In this document: positions 1-7,698 of the stretch, piece by piece | How positions within the stretch are numbered: position 1 is the first letter of the stretch | Layout of the letters: each line of letters opens with the position of its first letter | From: REEP01 sp964603915 | Lineage (GTDB): Bacteria; Pseudomonadota; Alphaproteobacteria; Rhodospirillales; Defluviicoccaceae | Direction: 5' to 3' | NCBI GenBank assembly: GCA_964603915.1 | Contig: CAZRWU010000055.1 | Span: forward strand, 1 to 16,934 | Length of the DNA: 16,934 nt | Position numbers and translations under genes: made by a program | Notes under the pieces: model-generated | Told to the model about the DNA's origin: nothing | Database searches by the model: none | Seen by the model: only the letters and a program-made list of their open reading frames with translations

Positions 1-77
1 CCGTCGCCGTCGAGTTCGGCGCGACGATCGTCAGGGTTGGCACCGCCATCTTTGGCCCCCGCCCCGCCCCCGGCTGA
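1..77 (+). CDS. yggS: YggS-family PLP homeostasis protein, 3' end only
   Basis: This is a partial gene cut by the left edge. Frame 3 reads about 24 residues to a TGA at 75-77, with the stretch AVEFGATIVRVGTAIFGPR. That matches the conserved C-terminus of YggS/PROSC proteins (typically GATHVRVGTAIFG-R). From family knowledge, these are single-domain, PLP-binding cytosolic proteins that buffer pyridoxal phosphate and affect amino-acid metabolism. The Lys that binds PLP lies far upstream of the window, so catalytic features cannot be checked. No other protein family I know ends this way. The following 78-199 holds no gene and no clear terminator. Confidence 0.8.
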   Translation, partial: VAVEFGATIVRVGTAIFGPRPAPG

Positions 78-199
78 CGGCGCCTTTTCCGCTCGTCGAC
101 TGAAGAGCGTCGATGTGACTGGCGAGCGCGATGCCGGCGTCGCCGCGATCCGGAACCAGAATGCAAGGCCCCGAAAGTGGCTCGGCTATCGCAAGCCTA

Positions 200-721
200 T
201 CAATGCTGTCGGAGCCAATCTCGCTGTCGCCCTTGGAACGTCAACCCAGCCTCTCCCGGACAACGGGCAAAACCGCAGGAAGGAGGCAGGCGGCCAACGG
301 ATGAGCCGTCCGGGCAGACCTGTGCGTCTTCAGGGCAACCAAAACTCTCGTCTCTGCCGCTGCACCTTTCGGCGCGTTCCACATTGTAGAAAGTTCCCTC
401 CTGGGGATGAATGGACAGTAAATTTTCGATAAAGAGATCGAAGGTTTCCTCGGGTACATTGAATCCCGCTTCGGCACAGGCAGACAAACCTCCTTCAATC
501 GGAATAGGAAAGCCGGCTCTGGGGCTATAGACAAGGAATACATCGACGGTGCCGCTGGCGACGGCATGCCCGACAACCTGTCGGACTGTTCGTAAAGCGG
601 CGTCATCCAAGGGACCGCCAATACTGCCAATGCCGATGTTGACCGCGCCACTTTGAGCAAAAGCCGGCGCACTGATCGTCAATAATGACGCGGCCAGAAA
701 AGAGCATGCGTACTTCTTCAT
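200..721 (-). CDS. Secreted Cys-rich protein of unknown function
   Basis: A 173-aa protein. The N-terminus is a textbook Sec signal: MKK, a hydrophobic core, then AFA-QS, with likely cleavage after about residue 22. The start is supported by GGAG about 9 bases upstream. The mature part has a first region (about 23-115) with single Cys residues and no recognised fold. A C-terminal cluster (about 118-153) contains CPEDAQVCPDGSSVGR and then CGFARCPG. This CPDG-(S/T)-xVGR-x-x-P-x-C-x-F-x-x-C pattern recurs at the ends of many uncharacterised proteobacterial exported proteins and looks like a small disulphide-bonded module. The surrounding DNA is visibly richer in A and T than the copper genes to the right. 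It has no operon partner. I do not know its function; periplasmic or extracellular location is the firmest inference. Confidence 0.72.
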   Translation of the reverse strand: MKKYACSFLAASLLTISAPAFAQSGAVNIGIGSIGGPLDDAALRTVRQVVGHAVASGTVDVFLVYSPRAGFPIPIEGGLSACAEAGFNVPEETFDLFIENLLSIHPQEGTFYNVERAERCSGRDESFGCPEDAQVCPDGSSVGRLPPSCGFARCPGEAGLTFQGRQRDWLRQH

Positions 722-1039
722 TTTCTTCTACTCCAGAATAGGGCGATCTTCGATTATTGCACGGAACGGCTATGACTGAAACAGGTCCGGCGACGGCGCG
801 CGGGTATCTATCATCATTACTGGACGGTGGACTTCGCCCTGCTGGCGTGACCGGCCCCGCCGCGGGCGGCGGCAAGGCGGCGCGCTTTCCCCGCCCTGGC
901 GCAAGCGCGCCGCCTGTGCTAGGCTGCGCCGGGAACGACGGGAGAAACCGGACGCGCCCCCACGGAAGTCTTCCACAAGCGGGCGCGGCGAAAGCGTCTC
1001 CGGCAGGGCAGGGCAAGAGGCATCAAGGCGGAAGCGTCG
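722..1039. other. Intergenic region between divergent genes
   Basis: This 318-bp gap separates the minus-strand secreted protein from the plus-strand His/Cys-rich protein. No reading frame in it has a believable start, ribosome site and composition. The first 60 bases are relatively A/T rich and carry the likely promoter of the minus gene. The rest is extremely G/C rich. A weak extended -10 candidate for the copper genes is TGC-TAGGCT at 917-925, but there is no good -35 (CTGGCG at 896-901 at best). I saw no clear MerR/CueR-type or ArsR-type palindrome. Confidence 0.5.
753..781 (-). promoter_or_regulatory. Possible promoter of the secreted protein gene
   Basis: On the minus strand, AATAAT (plus-strand 753-758) matches five of six -10 consensus bases. 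It lies about 30 bases before the start codon. A poor -35 candidate, TTTCAG (776-781), is 17 bases further upstream. The A/T-rich setting in a GC-rich window helps, but the -35 is weak. Confidence 0.3.
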
Positions 1040-1513
1040 ATGCAGGCTTGGCGACAACAGCGACCATGGACCGCCTTGCGTCGCATGCGCGAGACGGGCC
1101 TCTTTGCGGCGCTCGGCGTCTGCATGATGCTTGCGATGGCGCTCCTGCCGTCGGCGCACGCGCTCGCCATGACCCTGGGCGGCGCCGGCCACGGCGCGGT
1201 CGGCGTCGGCCTCTCGGGCGATGTTCGGATCGCGCCTGAGGACGCGATGGCTGTCCTCGCCCCTGCCTCTCAAGAGTCCCATCATGCCGCGCATCGGCAC
1301 GGCGATGGCTGTTGCGAGGCCGGCGATTCGGCGCATGGCGCCGGCGCGGCGGCCGACGCCTGCATGACGGCTTGCTGTTCGGCCGTCGTGACCGACGCCG
1401 CCGACGCTCTCGGCGGCGGCGAGCCGACTCCGGTCGTCCTTCCCCTTCCCGTTCCGGCGTCGGCCGGCGGCGACGGCTCCCATCCTCCTCCCCGCTGCGA
1501 TCGCGTGACCTGA
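1040..1513 (+). CDS. His/Cys-rich exported protein upstream of cusBA
   Basis: A 157-aa protein that I do not firmly recognise. Residues about 20-42 form a hydrophobic segment ending in SAHA, consistent with a signal peptide or anchor. An alternative start, ATG at 1085, would shorten the N-region. The middle carries a metal-ligand-rich stretch: HHAAHRHGDGCC, then ACMTACC. The C-terminal third is Pro/Gly/Ala-rich and low in complexity. The start at 1040 has a purine-rich GGCGGAAG about 6 bases upstream. The protein resembles in style the short His/Cys-rich proteins (CopL or DUF2946 type) that often precede copper-resistance genes. Its position 78 bases before cusB suggests co-transcription. A periplasmic copper-binding or copper-regulatory role is inferred from composition and position only. 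Confidence 0.6.
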   Translation: MQAWRQQRPWTALRRMRETGLFAALGVCMMLAMALLPSAHALAMTLGGAGHGAVGVGLSGDVRIAPEDAMAVLAPASQESHHAAHRHGDGCCEAGDSAHGAGAAADACMTACCSAVVTDAADALGGGEPTPVVLPLPVPASAGGDGSHPPPRCDRVT

Positions 1514-1524
1514 ACCGCCGCGCC

Positions 1525-1568
1525 CTGTCTTCGGCGACGCCGAGGACGGCGCGTTCGTCATGCGAACG
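1525..1568 (+). promoter_or_regulatory. Two tandem hairpins in the cusB leader
   Basis: The first hairpin has arms 1527-1535 and 1539-1547 around a GAC loop: nine pairs with one G-U, extendable by two. The second has arms CGTTCG (1552-1557) and CGAACG (1563-1568) around a five-base loop. Neither is followed by a T-run, so they are not intrinsic terminators. They sit between the stop of the His/Cys-rich gene and the cusB ribosome site (GAGGAGG just before 1591). RNA processing, mRNA stabilisation or attenuation are possible but untested. Confidence 0.4.
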
Positions 1569-1590
1569 AATGGAAGAGGAGGAAGGCCCC

Positions 1591-3192
1591 ATGCGTGGCC
1601 ATCGTTATGCGGTTTTCTTTGTGGCGGTGCTTGCCGCCGGCGCGACCGGCTGGGCGCTCGAACGCTATGTCTGGAAGGGCGAGAGTCCGTTGAGCCTCAT
1701 GGTTTCCCCCGCCGATCGGCCCGCCGCCCGGCCTACCGACGGGGAGGACGGGCGCAAGATTCTCTACTGGGTCGCGCCGATGGATCCCAATTACCGGCGC
1801 GACGAGCCGGGCAAGTCGCCAATGGGGATGGACCTCATCCCCGTCTACGAGGGCGAGGAGCCCGAGGAGCCCGGCGTGGTCCGGGTCGACGCGGCCGCCG
1901 CGGCGGCGATCGGCGTCTCGTATGCGACCGCCGAGCGCGGCGACATCGCGCCCCAATTCCGCACCTTCGGCCGGGTCGCGTACGACGAGCGCCGCACCCG
2001 CCATGTCCACGTCCGCGCCGACGGCTGGGTCGACCGGCTCGAGGTCCGCCGCGAGGGCGAGACGGTGCGCGAGGGCGATCTCCTGTTCACGTACTTCGCG
2101 CCCGATCTGTCGATCGCGGCGATGGAGTACATGCGCGAACTCGGGCGCGGCGATCCGGCCGGAATCAACGCGACCCGCCTCAAGCTGCGCTCCCTCGGCG
2201 TCAGCGAGCGGCAGATCGCGGCGCTCAGGCCGGGCGCCGGCCCCGCCGACGCCATCGTCGAGAACATCGAGGTCTACGCCCCGCAGGACGGCGTCGTCGC
2301 GGAAATCGACATCGCCGAAGGGATGTTCATCACCCCGGAAATCCCCGTGGTGTCGCTGTCCGACCTGAGCCGCGTCTGGGTGCTGGCCGAGGTCATGGAG
2401 CGCGACACGCCGCGCGTGCGGGCCGGGATGGCGGCGACCATCGAGGGCGTCCGCGGCGCGTCGGCGTCGCGCAGCGGCGTCGTCGACACCGCCTTTCCGA
2501 CGCTGAAGGAGGACACCCGGACCATCGAGCTGCGCCTCGAGGTCGACAACCCGGAGGGCGCCCTGCACCCGAACGCCCTCGTCAAGGTGGCGCTGCAAGC
2601 CGATCCGATGGAAGACGTCCTGACCGTGCCGGCCTCCGCCGTGATCCGGCTCGGCGACGGCGCGCGCGTCGTTCGGGTCGTCGACGACGGGCGCTTCATG
2701 CCGACGGCGGTCGCCATCGGGCCGCGCGTCGGCGACGCCATCGTCGTCGAGGACGGCCTGCGCGAAGGCGATCGCATCGTCGCCTCGGCGCACTTCCTGA
2801 TCGATTCCGAAAGCAGCCTGCAAGACGGCCTGGGCCGCATCGCCGCTGGCCACGGCGCCCATTCCGGCATGGAGCATCACGGCATGGATCATGGACAGCC
2901 TGCTCCCGGCGACGATCCCGCCCCCGCTCCCGCCGACGCCGAAGGCGACGCCGAGCTGGTGTGGGCCGAGGGCAAGGTCGTCGCCGTCGAGGCCGAGCGG
3001 CGGGTGGTGACGCTCGATCACGCCCCGGTGCCCGCGCTCGGCTGGCCGGCGATGGTGATGGACTTCCGCGTCGCCGCGGACGTTGCGATCGAGGATCTCG
3101 GCGTCGGCGACGAGATCGCCTTCGGCTTCGTTCAGACCCCGGAGGGCCGCTACGAAATCCACGCGGTGCGGAACGGCGAGCATCGCCGATGA
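1591..3192 (+). CDS. cusB: CusB-type RND adaptor with HMBD and fused CusF domain
   Basis: A 533-aa periplasmic membrane-fusion protein of a Cu(I)/Ag(I) efflux system. The order is: an N-terminal membrane anchor (about 6-24); a heavy-metal-binding domain (about 55-86, YWVAPMDPNYRRDEPGKSPM then GMDLIPVY); barrel-sandwich, helical-hairpin and beta-barrel regions of the adaptor (about 95-400); a His/Met-rich linker (about 420-437, HSGMEHHGMDHG); and a C-terminal CusF-like domain (about 455-533). In that last domain H477, W485, M488 and M490 reproduce the spacing of E. coli CusF H36, W44, M47 and M49, which bind Cu(I) through His/Met with a cation-pi Trp. The start at 1591 is chosen for the GAGGAGG just upstream; an upstream in-frame ATG at 1570 lacks this. 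The stop overlaps the cusA start (ATGA), so the two are translationally coupled. No separate cusF or outer-membrane cusC gene is in the window. Confidence 0.93.
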   Translation: MRGHRYAVFFVAVLAAGATGWALERYVWKGESPLSLMVSPADRPAARPTDGEDGRKILYWVAPMDPNYRRDEPGKSPMGMDLIPVYEGEEPEEPGVVRVDAAAAAAIGVSYATAERGDIAPQFRTFGRVAYDERRTRHVHVRADGWVDRLEVRREGETVREGDLLFTYFAPDLSIAAMEYMRELGRGDPAGINATRLKLRSLGVSERQIAALRPGAGPADAIVENIEVYAPQDGVVAEIDIAEGMFITPEIPVVSLSDLSRVWVLAEVMERDTPRVRAGMAATIEGVRGASASRSGVVDTAFPTLKEDTRTIELRLEVDNPEGALHPNALVKVALQADPMEDVLTVPASAVIRLGDGARVVRVVDDGRFMPTAVAIGPRVGDAIVVEDGLREGDRIVASAHFLIDSESSLQDGLGRIAAGHGAHSGMEHHGMDHGQPAPGDDPAPAPADAEGDAELVWAEGKVVAVEAERRVVTLDHAPVPALGWPAMVMDFRVAADVAIEDLGVGDEIAFGFVQTPEGRYEIHAVRNGEHRR

Positions 3193-6100
3193 TCGCCGCC
3201 GTCATCGCGTGGTCGACCCGCAACCGCGGGACCGTGCTGCTGCTCGGTCTCGCGCTCGCGGCGTGGGGCCTGTGGTCGCTGCTGCGCACGCCGATCGACG
3301 CCATTCCCGACCTCTCGGACGTGCAGGTCATCGTCAAGTCGACCTATCCCGGCCAGGCGCCGCAGATCGTCGAGGATCAGATCACCTTCCCGATCTCGAC
3401 GGCGATGCTGTCGGTGCCGCGCGCGACCACCGTGCGCGGGTACTCGTTCTTCAACGACTCCTTCGTCTACGTCCTGTTCGAGGAAGGCACCGATCTCTAC
3501 TGGGCGCGCTCGCGGGTCCAGGAACAGCTCGCCCGCATCGCCGGGGATCTTCCCGCCGGCGCCAGCGTCGCCATGGGGCCGGACGCGACCGGCGTCGGCT
3601 GGATCTTCCAGTACGCGCTCGTCGACCGCACCGGCGCGCGCGACGCCGGCGAGTTGCGCGCCCTCCAGGACTGGTTTCTCCGCCTGGAGCTGCTCGGCGC
3701 CCCCGGCGTCGCCGAGGTCGCCACCATCGGCGGCATGGTGCGCCAGTATCAGGTCGTCGCCGACCCCGACCTGCTGCGCGGCTACGGCCTGACGCTGATG
3801 GACCTGGAGGAGGCCATCCGCCGCGCCAACGCCGAGACCGGCGGCTCGGTCATCGAGATGGCCGAGGCCGAATACATGGTGCGCGCCGGCGGCTACATCG
3901 CCTCGCTCGACGACCTGCGGGCGGCGCCGCTGCGCGCCACGGCGCGGGGCACGCCGGTGCGGCTCGGCGATGTCGCCGAGGTCCGCCACGGTCCCGCCCT
4001 GCGCCGCGGCGTCGGCGAGTTCAACGGCGAGGGCGAGGCGGTCGGCGGCGTCATCGTCATGCGCTGGGGCGAGAACGCGCGCGCCGTCATCGCCCGGGTC
4101 AAGGAGCGCCTCGATGCGTTGCAGGCGGGCCTGCCCGAGGGCGTCGAGATCGTTCCCACCTACGACCGCTCCGGCATCATCGACCGCGCCGTCGCCCACC
4201 TCCAGCAGAAGCTGAGCGAGGAGATGATCGTGGTGATCCTGGTGATCGCCGTGTTCCTGTTGCACCTGCGCTCGTCCCTGGTCGTCCTCGTCAGCCTGCC
4301 GCTCGGCGTCTTGGTGGCGTTCGCGGTCATGCACGCCCAGGGCATCAACGCCAACATCATGTCGCTCGGCGGCATCGCCATCGCCATCGGCGCCATGGTC
4401 GACGCCGCCATCGTCATGATCGAGAGCCTGCACCGCAAGCTGGAGCACGGCGCGCCCAAGGGCGAGGCGCGCTGGCGGCTGGTCACCGAGGCGGCGAGCG
4501 AGGTCGGCCCGGCGCTGTTCTTCTCGCTGCTCATCATCACCGTCAGCTTCCTTCCGGTGTTCGCCCTCGAAGCCCAGGAAGGCCGCCTGTTCAAGCCGCT
4601 CGCCTTCACCAAGACCTACGCGATGGCGGCGGCGGCGATCCTCTCGGTCACCCTGGTGCCGGTGCTGATGGGCTACTTCGTGCGCGGCCGGATCGTCGCC
4701 GACCGCAAGAACCCGCTCAACCGGGCGCTGATGGCGCTCTACCGCCCGGCGATCGGCGCCACCATCGCCTGGCCGCGGCTCATCGTCGCCGTCGCCGTCG
4801 TCGTCGCGCTGAGCACGCTCTACCCGGCGCGTCATTTGGGGAGCGAGTTCATGCCGGATCTCGACGAGGGCGATTTCCTCTACATGCCGACGCTGTTCCC
4901 GTCCGTGTCCATCGGCAAGGTCGGCGAGGTGCTGCAGCAGATGAACCGCCAGATCATGACGGTGCCCGAGGTCAAGACGGCGCACGCCAAGGCGGGGCGG
5001 GCCGAGACGGCGACCGACCCGGCGCCGCTCGGAATGATCGAGACCGTGGTGCAATTGAAGCCGCGCTCGGAATGGCGGCCGGGCGCGACCATGGAGACGA
5101 TCCGCGCCGAACTCGACCGGGCGGTGCGGTTCCCCGGCGTCACCAACGTGTGGATCATGCCGATCAAGAACCGCATCGACATGCTCGCCTCTGGCGTCCG
5201 CTCCGATCTCGGCATCCGCGTCACCGGCCCCGATCTCGACGGCATCGCCGCGCTCGGCGCCGAGATCGAGGGGGTGGTCGGGCGGATTCCGGGTACCGCC
5301 TCGGCCTTCGCCGAGCGCGTCGTCGGCGATCGCTTCATCGACATCGATATCGACCGCGCCGCCGCGGCGTGCTACGGCCTCAACATTGCGGACATTCACG
5401 AAGTCGTGCGCACCGCCGTCGGCGGCATGGACGTCACCGAGACCATCGAGGGCCGCGCCCGCTTCCCGGTCAACCTGCGCTACCCGTGGCACGTCCGCAA
5501 CTCGCCGGAAGCGTTGTCGGCGCTGCCCATCGTCACCCCCGCCGGCGCCCAGATCGCCCTCGGCGACGTCGCCGCCGTGACCCTGGCGGAGGGTCCCGGC
5601 ATGATCCGCACCGAGAACGCCCGGCTCGCCGGCTGGGTCCACGTCAGCATCGCCGGCCGCGACCTCGGCGGCTACGTCGAGGAGGCGCGCGCCGCCATCG
5701 CCGAGCAGGTGGCGTTGCCGCCCGGCTTCGCCATCGAGTACGCCGGGCGGTTCGAGTTCCTCGAGCGCGCCCGCGAGCGCCTCGGCGCCATCATCCCGGC
5801 GACCCTCGCCATCATCGCCTTCCTTTTGTTCCTGGCGTTCCGGCGCGCCGCCGACGTCTTGATGGTCGCCGCCTCCCTGCCGGTCGCCCTCGCCGGCGGC
5901 GCCTGGCTGATCTACCTTCTCGGCTTCAACATCTCGGTCGCCGTCATCGTCGGCTTCATCGCCCTCGCCGGCGTCGCCGTGGAAACGGCGATCATCATGC
6001 TGGTCTATCTCAACCTCGCCCTGGAGCGGCATCGACAGATCGCCGAGCGGGAAGGGCGGGCGCTCACCCGCGCCGACCTCGAGGCGGCGGTCGAGGAGGG

Positions 6101-6329
6101 CGCGGTGCTGCGCCTGCGGCCGAAGATGATGACCGTGATCACCATTTTCGCCGGGCTGATGCCGCTGATGATCGGCGTGGGGACCGGCGCGGAAGTGATG
6201 CAGCGGATCGCCGCGCCGATGATCGGCGGCATGGTGACGGCGACCCTCTTGACGCTGTTCGTCATCCCGGCGGTGTTCCTGCTGTGGCGCCGGCGGGGAC
6301 TGCCCCACAAGGAGGGCGCGGCGCGATGA
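3189..6329 (+). CDS. cusA: CusA-type Cu(I)/Ag(I) efflux RND pump
   Basis: A 1046-aa inner-membrane RND transporter, essentially the length of E. coli CusA (1047). It opens with a transmembrane helix and the family signature around TPIDAIPDLSDVQVIVK. The three periplasmic metal-site methionines of CusA (M573, M623, M672) appear as M566 (LYMP), M616 (PLGMIET) and M665 (RIDML), all at a constant offset of seven. The proton-relay charges are also present: D405 in GAMVDAAIVMIE, E932 in VAVETAII, and K979 in RPKMMTV in place of K984. The ATGA overlap with cusB shows coupled translation and a shared adaptor. It should export Cu(I)/Ag(I) from periplasm or cytoplasm through a TolC-like channel encoded elsewhere. 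Cu/Ag specificity rather than Zn/Co/Cd (CzcA) is supported by the Met triad and the partner's CusF domain. Confidence 0.96.
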   Translation: MIAAVIAWSTRNRGTVLLLGLALAAWGLWSLLRTPIDAIPDLSDVQVIVKSTYPGQAPQIVEDQITFPISTAMLSVPRATTVRGYSFFNDSFVYVLFEEGTDLYWARSRVQEQLARIAGDLPAGASVAMGPDATGVGWIFQYALVDRTGARDAGELRALQDWFLRLELLGAPGVAEVATIGGMVRQYQVVADPDLLRGYGLTLMDLEEAIRRANAETGGSVIEMAEAEYMVRAGGYIASLDDLRAAPLRATARGTPVRLGDVAEVRHGPALRRGVGEFNGEGEAVGGVIVMRWGENARAVIARVKERLDALQAGLPEGVEIVPTYDRSGIIDRAVAHLQQKLSEEMIVVILVIAVFLLHLRSSLVVLVSLPLGVLVAFAVMHAQGINANIMSLGGIAIAIGAMVDAAIVMIESLHRKLEHGAPKGEARWRLVTEAASEVGPALFFSLLIITVSFLPVFALEAQEGRLFKPLAFTKTYAMAAAAILSVTLVPVLMGYFVRGRIVADRKNPLNRALMALYRPAIGATIAWPRLIVAVAVVVALSTLYPARHLGSEFMPDLDEGDFLYMPTLFPSVSIGKVGEVLQQMNRQIMTVPEVKTAHAKAGRAETATDPAPLGMIETVVQLKPRSEWRPGATMETIRAELDRAVRFPGVTNVWIMPIKNRIDMLASGVRSDLGIRVTGPDLDGIAALGAEIEGVVGRIPGTASAFAERVVGDRFIDIDIDRAAAACYGLNIADIHEVVRTAVGGMDVTETIEGRARFPVNLRYPWHVRNSPEALSALPIVTPAGAQIALGDVAAVTLAEGPGMIRTENARLAGWVHVSIAGRDLGGYVEEARAAIAEQVALPPGFAIEYAGRFEFLERARERLGAIIPATLAIIAFLLFLAFRRAADVLMVAASLPVALAGGAWLIYLLGFNISVAVIVGFIALAGVAVETAIIMLVYLNLALERHRQIAEREGRALTRADLEAAVEEGAVLRLRPKMMTVITIFAGLMPLMIGVGTGAEVMQRIAAPMIGGMVTATLLTLFVIPAVFLLWRRRGLPHKEGAAR

Positions 6330-6399
6330 GCGCGTTGCGCGGCGCAGCGGCGGGAGTTACAGCTAGGGCTCGGCTCGCGCCCAGCGGAAAGAATCCGTG

Positions 6400-7572
6400 A
6401 TGGTCAATCCCGATCCGTCCGCGCATGCAAAGTCCGGCCGGCGCAAGCGAAGGCGGCGCACGCCGCCCGGCGCGCCGCCGGGGACGCTGGCGGCGGACCC
6501 GAACGCGCCAAAGCCGCGAATCCAGCTCGTCACCTACGGCCCGGGCGGCTTCTCGCAACGGACCCTCGCCTCGCTCGACGCTCTCCGGGCGGCGCCGCCG
6601 GACGGCCACGTGGTTCAGTGGCTCAACGTCGACGGCCTCGGCGACGCCGAGACGGTGCGCCGGATCGGCGCGCGGTTCGGCCTCCACCCCCTGGCGCTGG
6701 AGGACATCGTCGACGTTCACCAGCGGCCCAAGGTCGAGGCCTACGACGACCATCTTTTCATCGTCACCCGCATGCCGGTCCTCAACGGCGCGGGCGAGGG
6801 GTCGGTTGGACGATTGGAGACGGAGCAGGTGGCGATCTGCCTCGGCCGCGATTTCGTCGTCACCTTCCAGGAAGAACAGGAGAGCGACCCCTTCGAGCCG
6901 GTGCGGCGGCGTCTGCGCGGCGCGACCCGCCAGATCCACGAGCGCGGCGCCGACTATCTCGCCTACGCCCTCATCGACGCCGCCATCGACTCGTTCTTTC
7001 CGTTGCTGGAGTCCTACGGCGAGCGGGTGGAGGCGCTCGAGGGCGAGGTGGTGGCGCGGCCCGACGCCACGCAGATGGCCCGCATCCACGACCTGAAGCG
7101 GGACCTGCTGACGGCGCGACGCGCCATCTGGCCCCAGCGCGAGCTGCTGAGCGCCTTGGTCCGCGACGAATCGCCGTTCGTCGGCCCGCAGACGCGGATC
7201 TATCTGCGCGACTGCTACGACCACGCCATCCAGTTGATCGACATGATCGAGACCGATCGCGAAATCGCCGCGGCGCTCGTCGATATCCATCTCTCCAGCG
7301 TCAGCTACCGCCTCAACGAGGTGATGAAGGTGCTGACCATCATCGCCACCGTTTTCATTCCGCTCACCTTCATCGTCGGCGTCTACGGCATGAACTTCGA
7401 TCCCGACGCCGGGCCGTGGAACATGCCGGAGCTGCGCTGGCCCTACGGTTATCCGGCGACGCTGCTGGCGATGGCCGGCATCGCCGGCGGCCTGATGGGG
7501 TGGTTCTGGCGGCGCGGCTGGATCGGCAGGGGCGGGCGGCCTCGTCCCGAGCGGCAGTCGGACTCCGGATGA
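6400..7572 (+). CDS. corA: CorA-family Mg2+/Co2+ transporter
   Basis: A 390-aa CorA-type divalent-cation channel. The large N-terminal cytoplasmic domain includes LEDIVDVHQRPKVEAYDDHL, typical of the family. Two C-terminal membrane helices (about 306-328 and 350-370) flank the selectivity motif YGMNF, with G330-M331-N332. The last 20 residues are basic and cytoplasmic. The first 40 residues are Arg/Pro-rich and low in complexity (KSGRRKRRRR), an extension of the usual family start. ATG at 6400 is preferred; GTG at 6397 is equally in frame, with a weak GGAAAG upstream. It lies 70 bases after cusA on the same strand and may be co-transcribed. Mg2+ import is the default role; Co2+ or Ni2+ passage is possible. 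A role in copper handling is not implied by the sequence. Confidence 0.92.
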   Translation: MVNPDPSAHAKSGRRKRRRRTPPGAPPGTLAADPNAPKPRIQLVTYGPGGFSQRTLASLDALRAAPPDGHVVQWLNVDGLGDAETVRRIGARFGLHPLALEDIVDVHQRPKVEAYDDHLFIVTRMPVLNGAGEGSVGRLETEQVAICLGRDFVVTFQEEQESDPFEPVRRRLRGATRQIHERGADYLAYALIDAAIDSFFPLLESYGERVEALEGEVVARPDATQMARIHDLKRDLLTARRAIWPQRELLSALVRDESPFVGPQTRIYLRDCYDHAIQLIDMIETDREIAAALVDIHLSSVSYRLNEVMKVLTIIATVFIPLTFIVGVYGMNFDPDAGPWNMPELRWPYGYPATLLAMAGIAGGLMGWFWRRGWIGRGGRPRPERQSDSG

Positions 7573-7698
7573 TGACGCCGCGAACGACGATCCCGCCGCC
7601 AATAAAGAAGCGCGCGCCGGAACCAAGGCCGGCCCGGAGTGTTTCCGCGCGTGGGAGGCGACGATCCACGCGGGATACGCAATCGGGAGGACAACACC

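Noticed and set aside
37..432. 131-codon plus-strand frame.
   Set aside because: It overlaps the yggS end and the antisense of the secreted-protein gene, and lacks a ribosome site and recognisable sequence.
770..1592. Minus-strand frames of 263 and 189 codons.
   Set aside because: Arg-rich, low-complexity translations opposite the His/Cys-rich gene and a GC-rich intergenic region; no ribosome site or family.
3150..6308. 1052-codon minus-strand frame and 1105-codon plus-strand frame over cusA.
   Set aside because: Both are shadows of a very GC-rich gene, with low-complexity Asp/His/Arg/Gly-rich translations. The frame encoding CusA is unambiguous.
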